Both the position numbers and the translations under genes were made by a program. From Dehalococcoidia bacterium (GTDB taxonomy: Bacteria > Chloroflexota > Dehalococcoidia > Dehalococcoidales > Fen-1064): a DNA stretch of 64,000 nt. A model generated the notes under the pieces. That model was not told the DNA's origin and ran no database searches. It saw only the letters and a list, made by a program, of their open reading frames with translations. The stretch is from assembly GCA_011170375.1 (NCBI GenBank), contig DUEV01000006.1:1-64000 (forward strand). The letters are read 5' to 3'. Of the stretch, positions 8,018 to 16,958 are shown in pieces (the first letter of the stretch is position 1; the number at the start of each line of letters is the position of its first letter).

Positions 8018-8929
8018 ATGTATGACCTGATGATTATCGGCGGTGGGCCTGCCGGGCTGGCCGCCAGTGTGTATGCGGCGCGCAAGCAACTGAAGACACT
8101 GCTAATCAGCCAGGACATCGGTGGGCAGGTGAACTGGACATTGGGCATCGAAAACTACTTGGGCTATCAGTTCATCGAGGGGCCGGAACTGATTAGCAAG
8201 TTCCAGACACAGGTAGACCAGTTTCCCATTGACCAGAAGATCGGCGAGAAGGTCTCCCACCTCGAGGAAATAGATGGTGGCTTTGAGGCTATATCCGAGG
8301 CCGACGAGCGCTACCAGGCCAAGGTCGTCATCCTAGCCACCGGCAAGAAGCCACGAAAGTTAAACGTACCCGGTGAGGACGAGCTTACGGGCCGGGGTGT
8401 GACATACTGCGCCATCTGTGATGGCCCCATCTTTGCCGGACAGCGCGTTGCTGTCATTGGCGGGGGCAACTCAGCCTTAGAAGCCGTATTGGACACGGTA
8501 AAGATTGCCGAACACGTCGATTTGGTCTCCCTGACCCCCTTGACCGGCGATCCCATTCTGATAGACCAGCTACCCGGGGGTGATAAGCTCGCCATCTACA
8601 CGGAGCACCAGACAGAGAAAATCGAGGGTGAGATGCTGGTCGAGGGGATTCAGATAAAAGACATCAAAAGTGGCGAGGTGAAGCGGCTCGATGTTACCGG
8701 GATCTTCATCGAAATCGGCCTGATTCCAAACTCAGACGCAGTCAAGTCCCTCCTCGAACTCAACAAATCGGGGGAAGTGCCGGTAAACAACGCCTGTGAG
8801 ACGGCTTTACCAGGACTCTACGCCGCCGGAGACGTGACCGACATTCCGGAGAAACAGATAGTAGTGGCTGCCGGAGAAGGCGCTAAGGCAGCCCTTCAGG
8901 CACACCGTTACCTGCAGCGACTGGGGTAG
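8018..8929 (+). CDS. trxB: Thioredoxin reductase
   Basis: 303 residues from the ATG at 8018, which follows GGAGG; a start at 8000 has no such site. The FAD site GGGPAGLAAS is at the N-terminus, the redox-active pair CAIC is in VTYCAICDG (residues ~130-137), the NADPH-binding loop is VIGGGNSALE and the C-terminal FAD motif is GLYAAGDV. Length and order match low-molecular-weight bacterial TrxB. It transfers electrons from NADPH to thioredoxin-fold proteins in the cytoplasm. It lies in the same operon as the Sec-glutaredoxin, so that protein is a plausible substrate. The gene ends TAG almost touching the convergent P-ATPase gene. Confidence 0.93.
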   Translation: MYDLMIIGGGPAGLAASVYAARKQLKTLLISQDIGGQVNWTLGIENYLGYQFIEGPELISKFQTQVDQFPIDQKIGEKVSHLEEIDGGFEAISEADERYQAKVVILATGKKPRKLNVPGEDELTGRGVTYCAICDGPIFAGQRVAVIGGGNSALEAVLDTVKIAEHVDLVSLTPLTGDPILIDQLPGGDKLAIYTEHQTEKIEGEMLVEGIQIKDIKSGEVKRLDVTGIFIEIGLIPNSDAVKSLLELNKSGEVPVNNACETALPGLYAAGDVTDIPEKQIVVAAGEGAKAALQAHRYLQRLG

Positions 8930-8930
8930 A

Positions 8931-11600
8931 TTACTCCGCCGCCAGATACTTCTCCGGGTCCTGGTCAAAAGCCTTCTTGCAGCCGACAGCACAGAAATAA
9001 TAGGTCTTTCCCTTGTATTCAGAGGTAGCTGCCGCTGTGCTCTCCTCCACTTCCATGTGGCATACCGGGTCAATCGCCATTGCCACACCTCCTTTGTCCG
9101 TGTCTGGTTCGAGCGTCTCGAACCGCACCGGCTTGAATCTTCGTAGTCTTAATGAGTTAGATACCACCGTCAGCGAGCTGGCCGCCATCGCTGCCGCTGC
9201 CAGGATAGGATTCAGAAAACCATAGTCACCGAGGATGAAACGGGCCCCGGAAGGTACTCCGGTCTGCCCGAAAACGAGATAGAGTACGCCGGCGGCCACC
9301 GGGATGAGAAGGGTGTTGTAGGCAAACGCCCAGAAGAGGTTCTGCTTTATCGTCCGCACGGTGCTCCGGCTCATTGATATCGCGGTCACGATGCCACTGA
9401 GGTCACCACGAATCAGGGTAATATCCCCGGTCTCCATGGCAACATCAGTGCCGGTGCCGATGGCAATTCCGACGTCCGCCTGAGCCAGTGCTGGGGCATC
9501 GTTGATTCCGTCCCCCACCATCGCCACCACCTTACCTTCTGCCTGGAGCTTCTTTACCTCCTCGGCCTTATGCTCCGGTAATACCTCGGCGAGGACCCGA
9601 CTGATTCCCACCTCTTGGGCGATGGCCTCGGCGGTACGACGATTGTCACCGGTAAGCATCATTGTCTCAATTCCCATCTGCTTCAGCCTCGCCACGGCTT
9701 CTTTAGCGTTAGGCTTGAGAGTATCGGCTACAGCAATGATACCGATTACTTGGTCATCTATACCAAGGAACATAACCGTCTTTGCCTGCTCGCGAAGTCG
9801 CGCCGCCTCTTCTCTCAGACCATCAAGTGAGATATGCCTGTCTTCAAACAGCCTGAGGTTACCGAGAAGGAGTTTCTTGCCTTCAACCGATGCCTCCACC
9901 CCATGCCCCGGTATGGCACTAAAATCGGCTACCGTTGACATCTCAAGACCCATCTCCGTGGCTGCCCGGATAATCGCCTCGCCGAGCGGGTGTTCCGAGC
10001 CATGTTCGGCAGAAGCCGCCAGACGCAGCACTTCCTCACGGGAAGAGGATGGAACGGCAATAACGTCGGTCATTCTGGGCTCGCCCTGGGTAAGGGTACC
10101 CGTCTTGTCGAGCAGGACAGTGTTTATTTTGTGGGTACGCTCCAGTGCCTCGGCGCTCCGGATAAGAATGCCGTTCTCTGCCCCTTTACCGGTACCGACC
10201 ATGATGGCGGTCGGGGTCGCCAGACCGAGAGCGCAGGGACAGGCGATGATGAGTACGGCCACAAAGTTGAGCAAGGCGAAGGTAAGCGCCGGCGCCGGCC
10301 CCACGAAGTACCAGACCACAAACGTAATCAGGGCGATACCGATAACTATCGGCACGAAGTAGCTGGCAATAACATCGGCCAGTCGTTGAATCGGTGCCTT
10401 GCTCCCCTGGGCCTCTTCCACCATGCGGATAATCTGGGCCAGGGTTGTGTCCTTACCCACCCGGGTCGCTTCGAACTGGAAGCTGCCGGTCCTGTTGATG
10501 GTGGCCCCGATAACTCCATCACCCACATTCTTCTCCACCGGCATACTCTCGCCGGTGACCATTGATTCATCGATACTGGAATACCCCTGCCGGACAACGC
10601 CATCCACGGGGACGCGCTCACCCGGTCGCACCAGGATTATGTCACCTACCTGGACATCCTCCACCGGTATCTCCGTTTCCTGACTATCACGAATAACGAG
10701 CGCCGTCTTCGGCTGCAAACCGATTAGCTTCTTTATCGCCGCCGATGTCTGCCCCTTGGCTCTGGCCTCGAGGAATTTACCCAGCGTAATCAGGGTGATA
10801 ATCATGGCGGAGGTGTCGAAGTAGACATTACGCTCCAGTACCTCGGTAGCAAAGATTCCGGGAAAGAGTACCGCGACCACGCTATAGAAATAGGCCGCCG
10901 AGGTGCCAACGGCAATCAGGGTATTCATATCAGCAGTCCGGTGCCGGAGTGCCCCCCACATTCCCTTGTAGTAGCGCCAACCTGCCCAGAACTGCACCGG
11001 CGTCGCCAGCCCCCAGAGCAGATAGAGCTTTCCGGCAAAATCGGGTACCCACATCAGGACAAAGATTGGAATTGCCAGTGCAGCCGCAACGAGCAGCCGG
11101 TTCCGCACCTGCCGGACTTCACGCTGAGCAGCGGTGGTAACGTCCTCGAGTGTCTCCGCCTCGGTACCTAACGTGTAGCCGGCCTCGGACACCGCCCGCT
11201 TGAGGTCGGCTACATTCGTCCCTTCAAGATACTCGACAGTTGCTTTCTCCGAGGCCAGGTTGACATTGGCAGAAACAACCCCCGGGACACCAGAAAGGGC
11301 CTCTTCAACACGTGCCACGCAGGCAGCACACGTCATACCTGTTACCGGGAATATTGATTTCTTTGTGGCAGCCCCGTAGCCCAGCTCTGAGATGGTGTCC
11401 TTAATCTTGCCCAGGTCTACCTGCGAAAGGTCGTACTCAATCGAAGCCTTCTCCGAGGCAAAGTTAACCCTGGCCGATTCTACCCCCGGCGTTTCCATGA
11501 GGCCCTTCTCGATGGTGGCGGCACAGTTGGTGCACGTCATCCCGGTAACAGGAATGACAGCCTTTTCCTTTTTATTTGTACCCCTTGTCCCAGCAGCCAC
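8931..11600 (-). CDS. copA: Copper-type P1B-ATPase with C-terminal YHS domain
   Basis: 889 residues from a GTG after GGGGGAG. Two heavy-metal-associated domains carry GMTCTNC (~residue 20) and GMTCAAC (~88). Transmembrane helices follow, then the CPC ion-channel motif in [14 protein letters not shown] (~458), the phosphorylation site DKTGTLT (~498), HP in SEHPLGEA and the hinge [13 protein letters not shown] (~700). This is a Cu(+)-exporting ATPase. The last ~50 residues are a YHS domain ([11 protein letters not shown]...YYFCAVGC), a metal-binding module usually encoded separately or at the N-terminus. An internal AAAGGAGGTG and ATG at 9078-9080 precede exactly this module, so it may also be made alone. 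Convergent with trxB. Confidence 0.93.
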   Translation of the reverse strand: MAAGTRGTNKKEKAVIPVTGMTCTNCAATIEKGLMETPGVESARVNFASEKASIEYDLSQVDLGKIKDTISELGYGAATKKSIFPVTGMTCAACVARVEEALSGVPGVVSANVNLASEKATVEYLEGTNVADLKRAVSEAGYTLGTEAETLEDVTTAAQREVRQVRNRLLVAAALAIPIFVLMWVPDFAGKLYLLWGLATPVQFWAGWRYYKGMWGALRHRTADMNTLIAVGTSAAYFYSVVAVLFPGIFATEVLERNVYFDTSAMIITLITLGKFLEARAKGQTSAAIKKLIGLQPKTALVIRDSQETEIPVEDVQVGDIILVRPGERVPVDGVVRQGYSSIDESMVTGESMPVEKNVGDGVIGATINRTGSFQFEATRVGKDTTLAQIIRMVEEAQGSKAPIQRLADVIASYFVPIVIGIALITFVVWYFVGPAPALTFALLNFVAVLIIACPCALGLATPTAIMVGTGKGAENGILIRSAEALERTHKINTVLLDKTGTLTQGEPRMTDVIAVPSSSREEVLRLAASAEHGSEHPLGEAIIRAATEMGLEMSTVADFSAIPGHGVEASVEGKKLLLGNLRLFEDRHISLDGLREEAARLREQAKTVMFLGIDDQVIGIIAVADTLKPNAKEAVARLKQMGIETMMLTGDNRRTAEAIAQEVGISRVLAEVLPEHKAEEVKKLQAEGKVVAMVGDGINDAPALAQADVGIAIGTGTDVAMETGDITLIRGDLSGIVTAISMSRSTVRTIKQNLFWAFAYNTLLIPVAAGVLYLVFGQTGVPSGARFILGDYGFLNPILAAAAMAASSLTVVSNSLRLRRFKPVRFETLEPDTDKGGVAMAIDPVCHMEVEESTAAATSEYKGKTYYFCAVGCKKAFDQDPEKYLAAE
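9078..9093 (-). promoter_or_regulatory. Internal ribosome-binding site and start before the YHS module
   Basis: Inside copA, GGAGGTGTGGCA precedes ATG (9078-9080) at normal spacing, in frame with the final YHS domain [14 protein letters not shown]. It looks like the start of a once-separate 48-residue YHS gene now joined to the ATPase, or a functional internal start. Confidence 0.5.
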
Positions 11601-11769
11601 CTGACTCCCCCTAGGCTAAACATCTTTCTTAAAGGATATCGTTATGAAGCACGACTAACTATGATATAGGTCACACCGGATTGAGACCGGGCAACCATAA
11701 CGTATTCTCCGATGCTGAAGGAATATATTATAATGCTTATATCATAAATGTGATAGCCGGAGGCCAATC

Positions 11770-12405
11770 ATGGTAACATCGGTCTTGCTCCGGGAAATCG
11801 GCTAGAAAGAGAGCGATAAGGACGAAATCGTAAATAGAGTTATCAGGAACCCGGAGCTGATTTCTGAGATTATCGAAGGCCTGGGGGCTAAAAAGGCCCG
11901 GATTAAATACGGCTGTGCCAAGATTCTCCGCCTGCTCAGTGAGAAGAAGCCCGAACTTCTATATCCCAGGTTCGATTTCTTTGCTGACCTCCTCGATAGT
12001 GAGAATAGCTTTATCAAGTGGGACACCATTCATGTCCTCGGTAACCTGGCTGCTGTAGACTCGGAGGGCAAATTCGAAGAAATCCTCGACCGGTACCTCG
12101 CCCCCATCCCCGGCCCCGTCCTGATTACGGCCGCCAACGTCATCGGTGGGGCTGGCAAGATAGCGCTGGCCAAACCAGCGCTTACCGAGAGGATTACCAG
12201 AGAGCTTCTGAAGGTCGAGAGGGCCCGATACCAGACGGACGAGTGTCGTAATGTGGCGCTGGGACAGACTATCGACTCATTCGACCAGTTCTTTACTCAG
12301 ATTGAGGACAAAGGAGCGGTAATTGCCCTGGTGCAGAGGCAGCTTCAAAACACACGAAACGCCACCAGAAAGAAGGCCGAGCGATTCCTGAAAAAGTGGG
12401 GATAG
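11770..12405 (+). pseudogene. HEAT-repeat-like protein gene with amber codon at position 12
   Basis: ATG at 11770 is preceded by CCGGAGG at normal spacing. The frame reads MVTSVLLREIG, TAG (11803-11805), then about 199 uninterrupted residues (KESDKDEIVNRVIRNPEL...LKKWG) to TAG at 12403-12405. The part after the TAG is helical, with repeat-like segments (KYGCAKILRLLSEKKPELLY, WDTIHVLGNLA) typical of HEAT-type proteins. No ATG, GTG or TTG lies in frame early after the amber codon. The body is otherwise intact, so this is a recent nonsense mutation, a sequencing error, or readthrough. TAG is a common stop nearby, so pyrrolysine is unlikely. Confidence 0.65.
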
Positions 12406-12424
12406 TTGGGCACGTCGGTATACA

Positions 12425-13762
12425 CTAAGAGAGCATCATTTCATCAACCGTAGTATAGCGGCGGGCTTTCGGGGGGCGGACCGTCGTCATCAGGAGTGCT
12501 GCAATCACGAACAAGCCAGCGATGACCATGAAGGCCGGCTTGTAAGAGCCCATTACATCGAAGACGATATTCATAGCCAGCGGGCCGATAGCGCCGAACC
12601 CGAAAGCCATAAAGAAGGCAATGGAGCGGACCAAGCCCAGACTGAAGCGGCCAAAGTAATCTGCCCATATTGTCCCCTGCATCACGCCAATCCCCGACAT
12701 ACCTATACCATAGACCGCCACTGCTATCCATAGAAATGCCGGTTGCTCAGCCACGAGAAAGAGAATCGCTGCCACGCCCTGGATAGCGAAAGGTATGACG
12801 CGAACAAAGAGTTTCTGTGAATGCTCGATGAGGAGTCCCATGAACGGCAGCGAAGTTGCCATGATTGCAGCACGCACCGTCATCACCGATGCTACCATTG
12901 TATCCGCATAGCCCAGGTCTTGAATGTACGGCGCCAGACTGATATTGATTCCCTGAAAAGCCATGCTGCATGCTCCAAAGGAAATAGCAAGTATCCAGAA
13001 TGTCCGCGTCGCCAGCACTTCCCGACGACTCCATATCGGCTCCCTGAGTGCCATACCGTTGCCAGCTAATTCATCCTCGTTGTTGTCCCCTGCCCTGGTG
13101 TGATTGGGGTTGATTCCATCGGGGTATAGTCCCATATCTTCCGGTCGGCGGCGCATTAGCAGGAGCGAAGGGATAAGTACCACCAGCCACGTGATGACGG
13201 CGAAGACAACGAACATCGTCCTCCAGCCACAGGCACCGATTATAAAAACGGTAAGAGGCACGAAGGCCATGTTACTGATGTTGCTCCCGAGGCGGGCAAT
13301 GGCGATAGCCCGGCCACGCTTCTTTACGAACCAGTTATTTATGGCTACGTCTGTTACCAGATTGCCCATCAAGGTGAACCCGAGCGCGACGATGATACCC
13401 CGCAAGAGGTAGAACTGCCAGATAGCATCGATCTGGGTTACAGCGAGCATAGCCAGTCCGACGATAATGGCTCCAGCAGGCATTAATACTCGGGAGCCGT
13501 ACCGGTCGATAAACGGGCCAACGATGGGAGCAACCATCGCCTCGGCCACTCTGGCAATTGTCTGTACTGCCGCCAGAGCACTGCGGTTCCAGCCAAACTC
13601 GTTCTGAAAGGGCCTGAAGAAGAACCCCAGCATGGACGAGTGATGCTCGGCATAGGCGAGATGGGCCATAAATGAGGCCGCGACTACATTCCAGCCGTAG
13701 AAGTAGCGGGGCTTTTTCCTGGTAGTATCAACCATCTTGTCAGTCACAACCCACACTCGCAC
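12425..13762 (-). CDS. Major facilitator superfamily transporter
   Basis: 445 residues from a GTG at 13760-13762; an internal ATG at 13733-13735 (MVDTTRKKPRYFYGWNVV) is an equally good start. About 12 hydrophobic helices are visible. After TM2 comes GPFIDRYGSRVLMPAG, the MFS loop motif, and RRRPEDMGLYPDG lies in the central cytoplasmic loop, a pattern seen in oxalate/formate and monocarboxylate-type MFS proteins. The substrate is probably an organic anion but is unproven. It follows the HEAT-like pseudogene convergently. Confidence 0.88.
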   Translation of the reverse strand: MRVWVVTDKMVDTTRKKPRYFYGWNVVAASFMAHLAYAEHHSSMLGFFFRPFQNEFGWNRSALAAVQTIARVAEAMVAPIVGPFIDRYGSRVLMPAGAIIVGLAMLAVTQIDAIWQFYLLRGIIVALGFTLMGNLVTDVAINNWFVKKRGRAIAIARLGSNISNMAFVPLTVFIIGACGWRTMFVVFAVITWLVVLIPSLLLMRRRPEDMGLYPDGINPNHTRAGDNNEDELAGNGMALREPIWSRREVLATRTFWILAISFGACSMAFQGINISLAPYIQDLGYADTMVASVMTVRAAIMATSLPFMGLLIEHSQKLFVRVIPFAIQGVAAILFLVAEQPAFLWIAVAVYGIGMSGIGVMQGTIWADYFGRFSLGLVRSIAFFMAFGFGAIGPLAMNIVFDVMGSYKPAFMVIAGLFVIAALLMTTVRPPKARRYTTVDEMMLS

Positions 13763-13894
13763 CCGGCAGGGCTAATAGTTCAGGGGATAAGGTGGGAATC
13801 CAGTTAACGAACGGGAGTAATTCTTCAACGAAGCATATCCGCAGGAAGGTTATCACACGAGGTATTATACACTATAACGGAATATAACGACTGA

Positions 13895-15013
13895 CTAAAT
13901 TCGTAATCCACTATGCAGCAATAGGTGACAGTCATGGTCTAAAAGAGCAGAAATGATACGCGGAAGCAACACATCAACATGCATCCTGATTTGTTCCTCG
14001 GTAAAAGGCAGAGCCGCAATGGTCGTAATCAGGGCACCAAATCGATGTATTAGGGAGAGTCGATAGTCATACACGGCATCATCAAAAGAGTAGTTCTGCA
14101 CTCCATAATCATCCAGGATTCTCAGATAATCATGAAGAATACTCATCTCGGTTACTTTCCTGTCTTCTGGTGCCAGGTTCTGCGATAAGAAATAGGCGAC
14201 ATCCCAGATTCCACACCCACGTTTCACGAATTGCCAATCAACGACGAAGAATTTCTCCTCTTCTGTTGCTCCAAACATCATATTCTCCAACTGATAATCT
14301 GCATGAATTAACGTTTGAGGCTTCTGTGCGAACAGGTGCTGCGTTATCCGACCCTTGTACTCACCAAGCATCTCACCAATTTTTATCACTTCATCTGGTA
14401 ATTTTGTGCCTACCTTCCGAAGAAAGGCGGACCACAACTGCTCGCGAAAATGGGCGAGTTCAGCATCACCGGGGATCTCCATACCTGACAGCCATTTGAA
14501 CTCATAAAGCCTTGGGCTCTCCCACCAATGGGCGTGGAAACGGGCGATTTGGTGAATGGCAATCCGCGCATCATTTCGTGAGCATCCTCTGGTCCGAGAG
14601 CCGCTACGTGCAGGTGCCAGGTCCTCTAGTAGGAGGATATGCCACCCTGATTCCATATCAACATCGGCATAGTAGCACGCTGGGACTGGGAGGGGGCTTT
14701 CCTGCGCTGCTTCCTGGTAAAAGCGTACTTCCCGCTCATATGAAGCCTTGGTATTCGGGCGTTGACGCATATCGGGATTGCTGGAGGAGAACTTCGCGAT
14801 TATCGTTTCTGGCACATCCAGCTCTGGAGGGTCGTAGGCGAGTTTCAATCGGAAAATCTGCCCGTATAAGCCCTCCCCTGCTTCCAGAGGTGAGCATTCA
14901 AATTCACTGACTGCGCCCGTACCAATTGCTTGCCCATACTGCAAAGCTTTGGTAAGCCAACCGGGACTCAGGTCTGCCGGCGAGTGAGGTATTTCCATAT
15001 GTGTTGTCATCAT
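13895..15013 (-). CDS. Aminoglycoside-phosphotransferase-like kinase
   Basis: 372 residues with a protein-kinase-like small-molecule kinase fold. A lysine strand (ETIIAKFSSS), a hinge (WHILLLEDLAPARSG), the catalytic loop LIHADYQLENMMF (HxDxxxxN) near residue 240 and the metal-binding VVDWQFVKRGCGIWDVAYFL are present. This combination is typical of the APH/choline kinase and EcKinase-like families. Its phosphate acceptor is unknown; resistance is not implied. It stands alone on the minus strand upstream of the MFS gene and next to a tRNA fragment. Confidence 0.85.
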   Translation of the reverse strand: MMTTHMEIPHSPADLSPGWLTKALQYGQAIGTGAVSEFECSPLEAGEGLYGQIFRLKLAYDPPELDVPETIIAKFSSSNPDMRQRPNTKASYEREVRFYQEAAQESPLPVPACYYADVDMESGWHILLLEDLAPARSGSRTRGCSRNDARIAIHQIARFHAHWWESPRLYEFKWLSGMEIPGDAELAHFREQLWSAFLRKVGTKLPDEVIKIGEMLGEYKGRITQHLFAQKPQTLIHADYQLENMMFGATEEEKFFVVDWQFVKRGCGIWDVAYFLSQNLAPEDRKVTEMSILHDYLRILDDYGVQNYSFDDAVYDYRLSLIHRFGALITTIAALPFTEEQIRMHVDVLLPRIISALLDHDCHLLLHSGLRI

Positions 15014-15083
15014 ATCTTCGATAGAGGAGAAGACTTACCGCCTATTGTAGCATACGGCTAGGACTAGAGGTGACACAAAAAAG

Positions 15084-15124
15084 TACCCCCGGTGCGAATC
15101 GAACGCACGACACGCAGCTTTGAA
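15084..15124 (-). pseudogene. 3' half of a tRNA gene
   Basis: The minus-strand sequence contains a 3' anticodon stem GCTGC, variable loop, T arm GTGCG-TTCGATT-CGCAC and acceptor CGGGGGTA. Sequence 5' of the anticodon loop has no D arm, so only the 3' half exists. It resembles the tRNA-Arg(CCT) 3' half but with a different anticodon stem. The residual loop would read TCA; the variable region is short, so it is not a tRNA-Sec. It is separated by about 1 kb, containing the enoyl-CoA hydratase gene, from an orphan tRNA 5' half at 16116-16143. Confidence 0.7.
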
Positions 15125-15305
15125 ACTGCTTTATGGATTGTCCACTTCCACCATTAATCAAGAGTCTGTATAATGGCTAAGAGATACCTAACTACCCGAG
15201 AGATACGACTACATCCAGGGTTCATATTCCCACAGCGCCGATTTCAACCAGGCAATAATCACCATAACCGAATTAGGCGGATATAACTGAAAAGGAGTTC
15301 GGATA

Positions 15306-16100
15306 ATGGATTATCAGGATATCATCTATACCGAAGAAGGTGGCATCGCCACCATGACCCTTAATCGACCAGATGAAATGAATGCCCTCACCCCCGGTAT
15401 GCGGGAAAGCATGTACCAGGTAATCGAAAATATTTCGAAGGACAAAACGGTGAGAGTGCTGATTATCACCGGTGCCGGTCGTGCCTTCTGCTCCGGCGCC
15501 GATGTTAAATCACTGGCTGGGAATGCTAACCGTCCAATCAGCCAGAGAAGACCCGCTAGAACGGGTAGCGGTCGTGTCTCAGTTCACGTCCTTATGCAGA
15601 AATGTGAGAAACCGATAATTGCGGCAATTAATGGAGTGGCCGCAGGTGCCGGACTCGACCTTGCCATGGCCTGTGACATCAGGATTGCTTCGGACAATGC
15701 CAGGTTCACAGAAGTCTACATACGTCGAGGACTTCTCCCTGTTGAAGGAGGTATTCAGTTACTACCAAGGCTTGTCGGAATAGACAAAGCCTGTCAGCTA
15801 ATCTGGACAGGTGACATGATTGATGCCAGGGAAGCCGAGCGCATAGGGCTTGTAACTATGGTCGTTCCCCATGACGAACTGGAAATCGCTACCAGAGAAC
15901 TGGCCGAGAAGCTGGCCAAAGCAGCCCCGCTGGCGATTCAAAGGGCTAAACGTGCTATATACGCCGGGCTGGACATGAATCTGGAATCAAGCATGAAGTA
16001 CATTCAGCCACTAATGAGAGAAATCATGCAATCGGAGGACCATAAAGAGGGAACACAGGCATTTCTGGAAAAGAGAGAGCCGATATTCAGGGGAGAATAG
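15306..16100 (+). CDS. Enoyl-CoA hydratase/isomerase family protein
   Basis: 264 residues with AAGGAG before the ATG. The crotonase fold is shown by LNRPDEMNAL, the oxyanion-hole segment RAFCSGADVKSL near residue 62 and AAINGVAAGAGLDLAMACDIRIA near residue 105, followed by the GLLPVEGG and GDMIDAREAERIGLV motifs. The usual catalytic Glu region reads RRGLLPVEGG. It probably hydrates or isomerises an enoyl-CoA in fatty or aromatic acid degradation. It is alone between two tRNA halves, which suggests it arrived with a mobile unit. Confidence 0.9.
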   Translation: MDYQDIIYTEEGGIATMTLNRPDEMNALTPGMRESMYQVIENISKDKTVRVLIITGAGRAFCSGADVKSLAGNANRPISQRRPARTGSGRVSVHVLMQKCEKPIIAAINGVAAGAGLDLAMACDIRIASDNARFTEVYIRRGLLPVEGGIQLLPRLVGIDKACQLIWTGDMIDAREAERIGLVTMVVPHDELEIATRELAEKLAKAAPLAIQRAKRAIYAGLDMNLESSMKYIQPLMREIMQSEDHKEGTQAFLEKREPIFRGE

Positions 16101-16115
16101 GCAGCGATACCAGAA

Positions 16116-16143
16116 ATTGCCTGTCCTACTGAGCTACAGAGGC
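16116..16143 (-). pseudogene. 5' half of tRNA-Arg
   Basis: The minus strand reads GCCTCTGTAGCTCAGTAGGA then CAGGCAAT, close to the acceptor strand and D arm of the intact tRNA-Arg(CCT) at 37784-37860. It ends at the anticodon stem. The ~75 bp upstream (16174-16248) resemble the promoter region of the intact gene (37867-37942), but the -10 TATAAT has decayed to TTTAAC, so it is a dead copy. Confidence 0.75.
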
Positions 16144-16173
16144 ATATCGAACGGTCTCGGGTAACCTCACCAC

Positions 16174-16248
16174 GCTCACCGCACAGGTGGTTAAAGCACG
16201 TTCTTTCCTTGTCAGGCACCACTGTTGTTGATATACTAAAATTCACCC
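16174..16248 (-). repeat. Duplicate of the tRNA-Arg upstream region
   Basis: About 75 bp that align with 37867-37942 with few changes: GCTCACCGCACAGGTG, AGCACGTT.CTTTCCTTGTCA and TACTAAA.TTCACCC are shared. Together with the 5' tRNA half it shows that the tRNA-Arg start and promoter were duplicated here. Confidence 0.7.
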
Positions 16249-16293
16249 GAAGCGTTACAGCGTTCTTGGCATTCGTACAGGAGGTAGAGAGTA

Positions 16294-16911
16294 GTGAAGA
16301 ACGTTACCTCCTCTGAAATCATTATTTGCGGCCACACTTATGATGAATACATCGAGATGATAAAAGCCTTCCACGGGCATGTCGCACCGGGCATGGTTAT
16401 CGGTGGATTCATGGTGGATTTAGCTTATCACAACCTTCCACAAGGGGAATTTTTTGATGCCATCTGCGAGACCCGTGCCTGTCTTCCCGATGCCATTCAA
16501 CTTCTTACTCCCTGCACAGTAGGTAACGGCTGGCTAAGGATTATCGACCTGGGTCGGTTTGCCCTATCGTTATACGAAAAATACACAGGAGACGGCGTGC
16601 GGGTATATGTGGATAGTCGGAAGCTTGATAACTGGCCAGAGATTAAGACTTTCCTTTTCAAGCTTAAACCCAAGAAAGAACAGGATTCTGAGGCACTAAT
16701 TACTGAGATGAATCTCGCTTGTACATCAATTCTCGGTGTTCAAAAAGTAACGATTAACCTGAATGCAATCAAATCCAGCCGTCGAGATACCTTTTCCGTC
16801 TGTCCGTCCTGCGGCGAAGGCTACCCGAAAAATGACGGCGAAACCTGTCTGGGTTGCCAGGGTGAAGCACCCTACCTGCATTCTGAAATTCCAGGCTTGC
16901 AGGAAGATTAA
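16294..16911 (+). CDS. FmdE-family protein (formylmethanofuran dehydrogenase subunit E-like)
   Basis: 205 residues from a GTG with AGGAGGT eight bases upstream. The FmdE domain has FHGHVAPGMVIGG near residue 30, CETRACLPDAIQLLTPCTVGNG (~68-89) and the following DLGRFAL segment. The C-terminal CPSCGEGYPKNDGETCLGC zinc ribbon is also typical. In methanogens the domain accompanies formylmethanofuran dehydrogenase. In bacteria it commonly sits beside molybdopterin oxidoreductases, with a likely cofactor-related role that is not settled. It is first in an operon with the molybdopterin oxidoreductase 47 bp downstream. Confidence 0.88.
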   Translation: MKNVTSSEIIICGHTYDEYIEMIKAFHGHVAPGMVIGGFMVDLAYHNLPQGEFFDAICETRACLPDAIQLLTPCTVGNGWLRIIDLGRFALSLYEKYTGDGVRVYVDSRKLDNWPEIKTFLFKLKPKKEQDSEALITEMNLACTSILGVQKVTINLNAIKSSRRDTFSVCPSCGEGYPKNDGETCLGCQGEAPYLHSEIPGLQED

Positions 16912-16958
16912 GACTAGTACTCCAGCTACGAAATGACTGCTGAAGGAGGTAACTGGGT

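Noticed and set aside
9502-10362. 286-residue plus-strand ORF over copA
   Set aside because: Antisense of the P-type ATPase, serine/proline-rich, no ribosome-binding site.
11803-11805. Amber codon read as pyrrolysine
   Set aside because: TAG ends other genes (trxB at 8927-8929, hypothetical 55714), there is no pyl gene in sight and the position is not near a typical active site. A mutation or sequencing error is simpler.
15084-15124. tRNA-Sec 3' half because the loop can read TCA
   Set aside because: The variable loop is short and the T arm and acceptor look like a normal tRNA; the loop may include sequence from the element. A real selC must be elsewhere.
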